From Kingella_B sp963529665 (GTDB lineage: Bacteria > Pseudomonadota > Gammaproteobacteria > Burkholderiales > Neisseriaceae): a stretch of DNA of 64,000 bases. The stretch lies in assembly GCA_963529665.1 (NCBI GenBank), contig CAUSAG010000001.1:118719-182718 (forward strand), given 5' to 3'. Positions 60,461 to 64,000 of the stretch are shown here, one piece after another. The first letter of the stretch is position 1. Every line of letters begins with the position of its first letter. Made by a program: the position numbers and the translations under genes. Under the pieces are notes generated by a model. The model saw only the letters and a list, made by a program, of their open reading frames with translations, did not search any database and was not told the origin of the DNA.

Positions 60461-61330
60461 ATGGGTACAAAATTTCGTATCGAAGACGATTATGTTGTTA
60501 TCTATCCGCCGACAAAACTGGCGGAAGGCTTGAAATTTGCCAAGAAACGGGATATCCGCAATATTCGTGTACAAGAGAGCCTGTTAGAAGGCAACCCAAA
60601 TAATGTATTTGATTTGGATTTGTCCGCATTTGCCCTGTTTCCGGAAATAGAAATCGTGAATATATGCGATTATTTCAAAATCAGCAGCGTGGGGCAGGCA
60701 GACAGCTTTTACGACACCCAAATCCGTAGTCTTGCACTTCATGAAAATTTCAAGTTTCCCTTGGAACTTCATCGCTTTGCCCATTTGACGGATTTACATA
60801 TTACCGAAACCGCCAAGCTGAAAATCCATAAGCTACCAGAAACATTGTTGCGCGCTCAAATACACAAACTATCGCATGATGATTTAAGGATTTTCCGCAA
60901 TACACCGAAACTGAAAACATTATTTCTTGTTTCGCCTAAAATTAGTAACTTGAGCGGACTAGAAAACTGTGCTGATTTAGAAGAGGTGATTCTGCTTTTA
61001 GCGTCTCAATTAACTGATATTCGAACAATCAGCCAATTGGCTAGTCTGAAAGAACTGCATTTTGAACGCTGCAAAAATATGACCCAGTCCGTACTGGAAC
61101 AAATCACTTCAAGCAGCCTGAAAATACTGCATGTCCGCTTTCCTGTGGAAGATTTGTCGTTTCTGAAAAATTTTCCTAACTTGGAAGAGTTTTATTTTAC
61201 CGATATTAAGGATGGCAACCTTTATCCCTTATTGGATACTAAAATCAAACATGCAGGATTTTCCAAGAAAAAACACTATACGCATAGACATGATGAAATG
61301 AGCAAACTGCTCAAAGAAAAGCAAGCGTAG
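60461..61330 (+). CDS. Leucine-rich-repeat-like hypothetical protein (accessory)
   Basis: 289 residues, soluble, no signal peptide. Irregular leucine-rich repeats can be followed from about residue 100 on: LTDLHITETAKLKIHKLPETLL, LKTLFLVSPKISNLSGLENCADLEEVILL, ISQLASLKELHFERCKNM, LKILHVRFPVEDLSFLKNFPNLEEFYF. The N-terminus MGTKFRIEDDYVVIYPP is a beta-strand-like start. Lower GC than the flanks. Function unknown; such orphan LRR proteins in Neisseriaceae islands are sometimes near toxin-immunity genes, but none is seen here. Confidence 0.75.
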   Translation: MGTKFRIEDDYVVIYPPTKLAEGLKFAKKRDIRNIRVQESLLEGNPNNVFDLDLSAFALFPEIEIVNICDYFKISSVGQADSFYDTQIRSLALHENFKFPLELHRFAHLTDLHITETAKLKIHKLPETLLRAQIHKLSHDDLRIFRNTPKLKTLFLVSPKISNLSGLENCADLEEVILLLASQLTDIRTISQLASLKELHFERCKNMTQSVLEQITSSSLKILHVRFPVEDLSFLKNFPNLEEFYFTDIKDGNLYPLLDTKIKHAGFSKKKHYTHRHDEMSKLLKEKQA

Positions 61331-61576
61331 CCCGCTTGAGTAGCAAACGTAGCCCAACCGTATAGGTAGTGTGTGCGAAACACGCGCCTCATGAATAAAT
61401 ATGCCCTCTGCTTGACAAGTGATTGGGTATGTATCATAACCAATTATGATTTCATTATGGACTATATTAGGATAAACAAGCTCTATATTCATTATTTTTC
61501 TAGGTTTAATTGAACGCATTAGCTGGATTTCTCCGTCAGAAAAGCCCTCATCTTTCAGCTTATTCACTATCATCAT
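61229..61576 (-). CDS. Doubtful small ORF, possible gene remnant
   Basis: 115 codons, MMIVNKLKDEGFSDGEIQLMRSIKPRK at the start, after GAGAATTATC. The first roughly 80 residues look protein-like and AT-rich, but the last third is antisense to the end of the LRR gene and looks like chance. Probably the broken start of a lost gene at the island edge. The region 61331-61673 holds nothing else except one DUS. Confidence 0.3.
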   Translation of the reverse strand: MMIVNKLKDEGFSDGEIQLMRSIKPRKIMNIELVYPNIVHNEIIIGYDTYPITCQAEGIFIHEARVSHTLPIRLGYVCYSSGLRLLFFEQFAHFIMSMRIVFFLGKSCMFDFSIQ

Positions 61577-61673
61577 GATAATTCTCTAATCTTATTTCTT
61601 ACTGCTTTTATTTTGCATTCTTTACGCCTCATCCCCAATTAGGCAGCCTGAAAACCATCACACAACAGCAAAA

Positions 61674-62534
61674 CTAAAACCACCCCACCCCATAAAACAA
61701 ACACCCCACCGCCGCCAACGCCAGCAGCACGCCCGCGATATTCAACGCGCTCAGTTTTTCTTTAAACACGCCCGCGCCCACCAGCGCGCCCAGCGCAATC
61801 ACGCCCATATTCATGCCAGCAAACACCAGCGTGGGGTTGCCGCTAAACGCGCGATGCGCTTTCAGGTAAAACAAAATATTCACAAAATTCAGGCTGCCCA
61901 ACACGATGCCGCCGATGATGTCGGCGCGCGTCCAGCGGGCTTTTTGCACAACTAGATACGCCGCCATCAACACGCCTGCCAGCGCAAACATCACCAGCAA
62001 ATTGCTGCCCGTGCCCGCCGTTTTGGAAAGCTGTTTAAACAAAATATCAATCACGCCGTAGCCCAGCCACACGCCGAGTAGGCAGGCGATTTGCGTTTTC
62101 AGACTACCTGAAACTGCTGTTTTCTGCGGCTTAATCAACAAACACGCCAGCGCGGCAAACGCCAGCAGCAAGCCCACCGCCCGATGCGGCGTGAGCGTTT
62201 CGCCAAACAGCGCAAACGCCGCCAGCACAGGCAAAAACAGCGACAAGCGTTGCGCCGCATCCGATTTCACAATCCCCGCGTGTTGCACCGCCTTGCCCAT
62301 AATCACAAACACGCTGGGCAGCAACACACCCAGCAAGCCAAACAGCCATGCGTGCGGCAGCAGGGTTTGTTGCCAGTTGGCGAAGTTGGGTTCCAGCAGT
62401 GCGGCGGTCAGCAGCGTCGCCACCGCATAGTTCACGCCGATGGCTTGCGCCAAGCCGATTTGTTTTTGCCGCGCGATTTTGAGCAACACGGATACGGAAA
62501 CACTGGCTAATATACTGATTAACAAATAAAACAT
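61674..62534 (-). CDS. EamA/DMT family transporter
   Basis: Inner-membrane exporter-type protein of the drug/metabolite transporter superfamily. The start used is ATG 62534-62532 (MFYLLISILASVSVSVLLK) after GCAGGG, 286 residues; the frame continues to 62561. Ten spans in two EamA halves (about 1-135 and 145-286). The first half has GKAVQHAGIVKSDAAQRLSLFLPVLAAFALFGETLTPHRAVGLLLAF; the second ends VFKEKLSALNIAGVLLALAAV. Substrate unknown. Confidence 0.88.
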   Translation of the reverse strand: MFYLLISILASVSVSVLLKIARQKQIGLAQAIGVNYAVATLLTAALLEPNFANWQQTLLPHAWLFGLLGVLLPSVFVIMGKAVQHAGIVKSDAAQRLSLFLPVLAAFALFGETLTPHRAVGLLLAFAALACLLIKPQKTAVSGSLKTQIACLLGVWLGYGVIDILFKQLSKTAGTGSNLLVMFALAGVLMAAYLVVQKARWTRADIIGGIVLGSLNFVNILFYLKAHRAFSGNPTLVFAGMNMGVIALGALVGAGVFKEKLSALNIAGVLLALAAVGCLFYGVGWF

Positions 62535-62922
62535 AACGAACCCTGCAAACGAAAAACGCACATTCTAGTGGAATTTGGGCGGATTGCGTAGCGGGGTGGA
62601 GCGGCAAGTCTAAAAATTCGGTGTTTGAGGCAGCCTGAAAACCTTTGCCAAACACACAATGCAGCAACGGCTTATCGCTCAATAACGCATCAAATAACAT
62701 TGCGCTTGTTAGCAAACAAATGTCGGCGAGCCGCCGACGCTCCATAGGCTGCCGATGGGTTTAACGACAACCGCGTTTTCAGGCTGCCTTTTACACCGCC
62801 AACGCTTGCCACAAAGCACCAACCCATTTTCAGGCTGCCTTTGCATCAACAAAGGCAGCCTGAAAAGCATAAACGCGCTAAAATAACGCGCTTTAATTTA
62901 ACATCATCAAGAGTATCCCAAA
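62535..62922. other. Non-coding gap with family B hairpin and DUS pairs
   Basis: Hairpin GTCGGCGAGCCGCCGAC (62722-62738) followed by GCTCCAT, several DUS and a DUS stem-loop (62827-62865) before trhP. No credible gene. Confidence 0.7.
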
Positions 62923-64000
62923 ATGAAAAAATCCCCCGAATTATTACTCCCCGCCGGCGGCTTGGAGCGCATGCAGACCGCCTTCGATTTCGGCGCAGAC
63001 GCGGTTTATGCCGGCAGCCCGCGCTATTCCCTGCGCGCCCGCAACAACGAATTTGCTAAACTGGACGTGCTGCAACAAGGCATCAGCGAAGCCCACGCGC
63101 GCGGCAAAAAGTTCTACCTCACCGTGAACACCCTGCCGCACAACAGCAAGCTCAAAACCTTCCATGCCGACATGCAGCCCCTCATCGCCATGAAGCCCGA
63201 CGCGCTCATCATGGCAGACCCCGGCCTGATTATGGAAGTGCGCGACAAATACCCCGACATGCCCGTGCACCTGTCCGTGCAGGCCAACACCACCAACTAT
63301 TGGGGCGTGAAATTCTGGCAAAACATCGGCGTGGAACGCATCATCCTGTCGCGCGAATTGAGCATGGACGAAATCGCCGAAATCCGCCAAGAATGCCCCG
63401 ATATCGAACTGGAAGTGTTCGTGCACGGCGCATTGTGCATCGCCTATTCCGGCCGCTGCCTGCTTTCGGGCTACTTCAACCACCGCGACCCCAACCAAGG
63501 CACCTGCACCAACTCCTGCCGCTGGGACTACAAAGTCCACGACACCGAAACGGACGACATGGGCGACGTGAAATCATTGAGCGGCTTTAATTTTCAGGCA
63601 GCCCAAGAAGAAGCCAACGCCGCCTTCGAAGGCATCAACGGCCAGAAACGCCACCCCGCCGCCAACAAAGTCTTCCTGATTGAAGAGAGCAACCGCCCCG
63701 GCGAACTCATGCCGATTATGGAAGACGAGCACGGTACTTATATTATGAATTCCAAAGACCTGCGTGCCATTGAACAAGTCGCCAAACTTGCCGAAATCGG
63801 CGTGGACAGCCTGAAAGTGGAAGGCCGCACCAAATCCGTGTATTACGTCGCCCGCGTCGCCCAGTCCTACCGCAAAGCCATTGACGATGCCATCGCAGGC
63901 AAACCATTTGATTACAGCCTGCTGGCGGAATTGGAAGGCTTGGCAAACCGCGGCTACACCAGCGGCTTTTTGGAACGCCACCAAACGCAGGAATACCAAA
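62923..64000 (+). CDS. trhP: U32 peptidase family tRNA hydroxylation protein TrhP (3'-partial)
   Basis: Formerly YegQ; with prephenate it makes 5-hydroxyuridine at the tRNA wobble position. Start ATG 62923 (MKKSPELLLPAGGLERMQTAF); 359 codons are visible and the gene runs off the right edge (family length about 450). The U32 signature is EVFVHGALCIAYSGRCLLS (about 165-183), followed by GTCTNSCRWDY; these cysteines are thought to hold an iron-sulfur cluster. Later VDSLKVEGRTKSVYYVARV is typical. Several GGCC sites. Confidence 0.93.
   Translation, partial: MKKSPELLLPAGGLERMQTAFDFGADAVYAGSPRYSLRARNNEFAKLDVLQQGISEAHARGKKFYLTVNTLPHNSKLKTFHADMQPLIAMKPDALIMADPGLIMEVRDKYPDMPVHLSVQANTTNYWGVKFWQNIGVERIILSRELSMDEIAEIRQECPDIELEVFVHGALCIAYSGRCLLSGYFNHRDPNQGTCTNSCRWDYKVHDTETDDMGDVKSLSGFNFQAAQEEANAAFEGINGQKRHPAANKVFLIEESNRPGELMPIMEDEHGTYIMNSKDLRAIEQVAKLAEIGVDSLKVEGRTKSVYYVARVAQSYRKAIDDAIAGKPFDYSLLAELEGLANRGYTSGFLERHQTQEYQ

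Noticed and set aside
60461..61330. LRR-like protein as a secreted effector
   Set aside because: No signal peptide or secretion genes nearby; repeats are irregular.
1..64000. tRNA, rRNA, prophage or integrated element
   Set aside because: No T-loop or other tRNA pattern, no integrase or phage genes were seen on reading both strands; a dedicated scan could still find a missed tRNA.

Overview
The window is chromosomal DNA of a Kingella-type member of the Neisseriaceae. The 12-mer AGGCAGCCTGAA (the Kingella dialect of the DNA uptake sequence, AG-kingDUS) and its complement occur dozens of times in nearly every intergenic gap and inside many genes. The gene set (mreBCD-mrdA-rodA, gmk-rpoZ-spoT, hfq, gatCA, tldD, lst-type sialyltransferase) fits. 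Base composition is visibly GC-rich (more like K. oralis or K. denitrificans than K. kingae), but the species cannot be fixed from this alone.

Layout. 1-2885: a type III restriction subunit cut by the left edge, with a mixture of uptake-sequence dialects. 2946-8516: pyrG, rep, an unknown gene and hfq. 8677-12319: the spoT / small periplasmic protein / rpoZ / gmk cluster. 13101-18168: yfgM, hisS, a pseudouridine synthase, recX, gph and a RidA-like gene. 18356-24177: recB, a MerR regulator divergent from an alpha/beta hydrolase, and a DUF2004-like gene. 24285-34007: an AsmA-like protein, glnD, an LprI-like lipoprotein, trpC, an LpxL-type acyltransferase and an AhpD-like protein. 34485-37054: panC, a REPIN-like element and two accessory genes. 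37177-45837: ppiD, rnfH, ratA and the cell-shape operon. 46020-50941: gatC, gatA, tkt and a gene frameshifted at a T7 tract. 51422-59436: a GT52 sialyltransferase, rsuA, an Na+/H+ antiporter, a ferredoxin, tldD and trpB. 59540-61600: a short AT-rich accessory island. 61674-end: an EamA transporter and trhP, cut by the right edge.

Most genes are housekeeping: translation and tRNA charging (hisS, gatCA, rsuA, trhP), stringent response (spoT, rpoZ), nitrogen sensing (glnD), cell shape and peptidoglycan (mre-mrd), envelope (AsmA, LpxL, sialyltransferase, PpiD) and recombination or repair (rep, recB, recX). Many transcription ends appear to use inverted pairs of uptake sequences as stem-loops; a few have ordinary GC-stem plus T-tract terminators.

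The least explained material is non-coding. There are three families of hairpin-rich interspersed repeats (called A, B and C here); stems in A and B vary in sequence while keeping pairing. A 163-bp element with terminal inverted repeats is inserted in two of the three copies of family A, with the third copy giving an empty site. There is one REPIN-like doublet and one 140-bp direct duplication. No complete new multi-gene system was recognised. No tRNA, rRNA, CRISPR array or prophage was seen.
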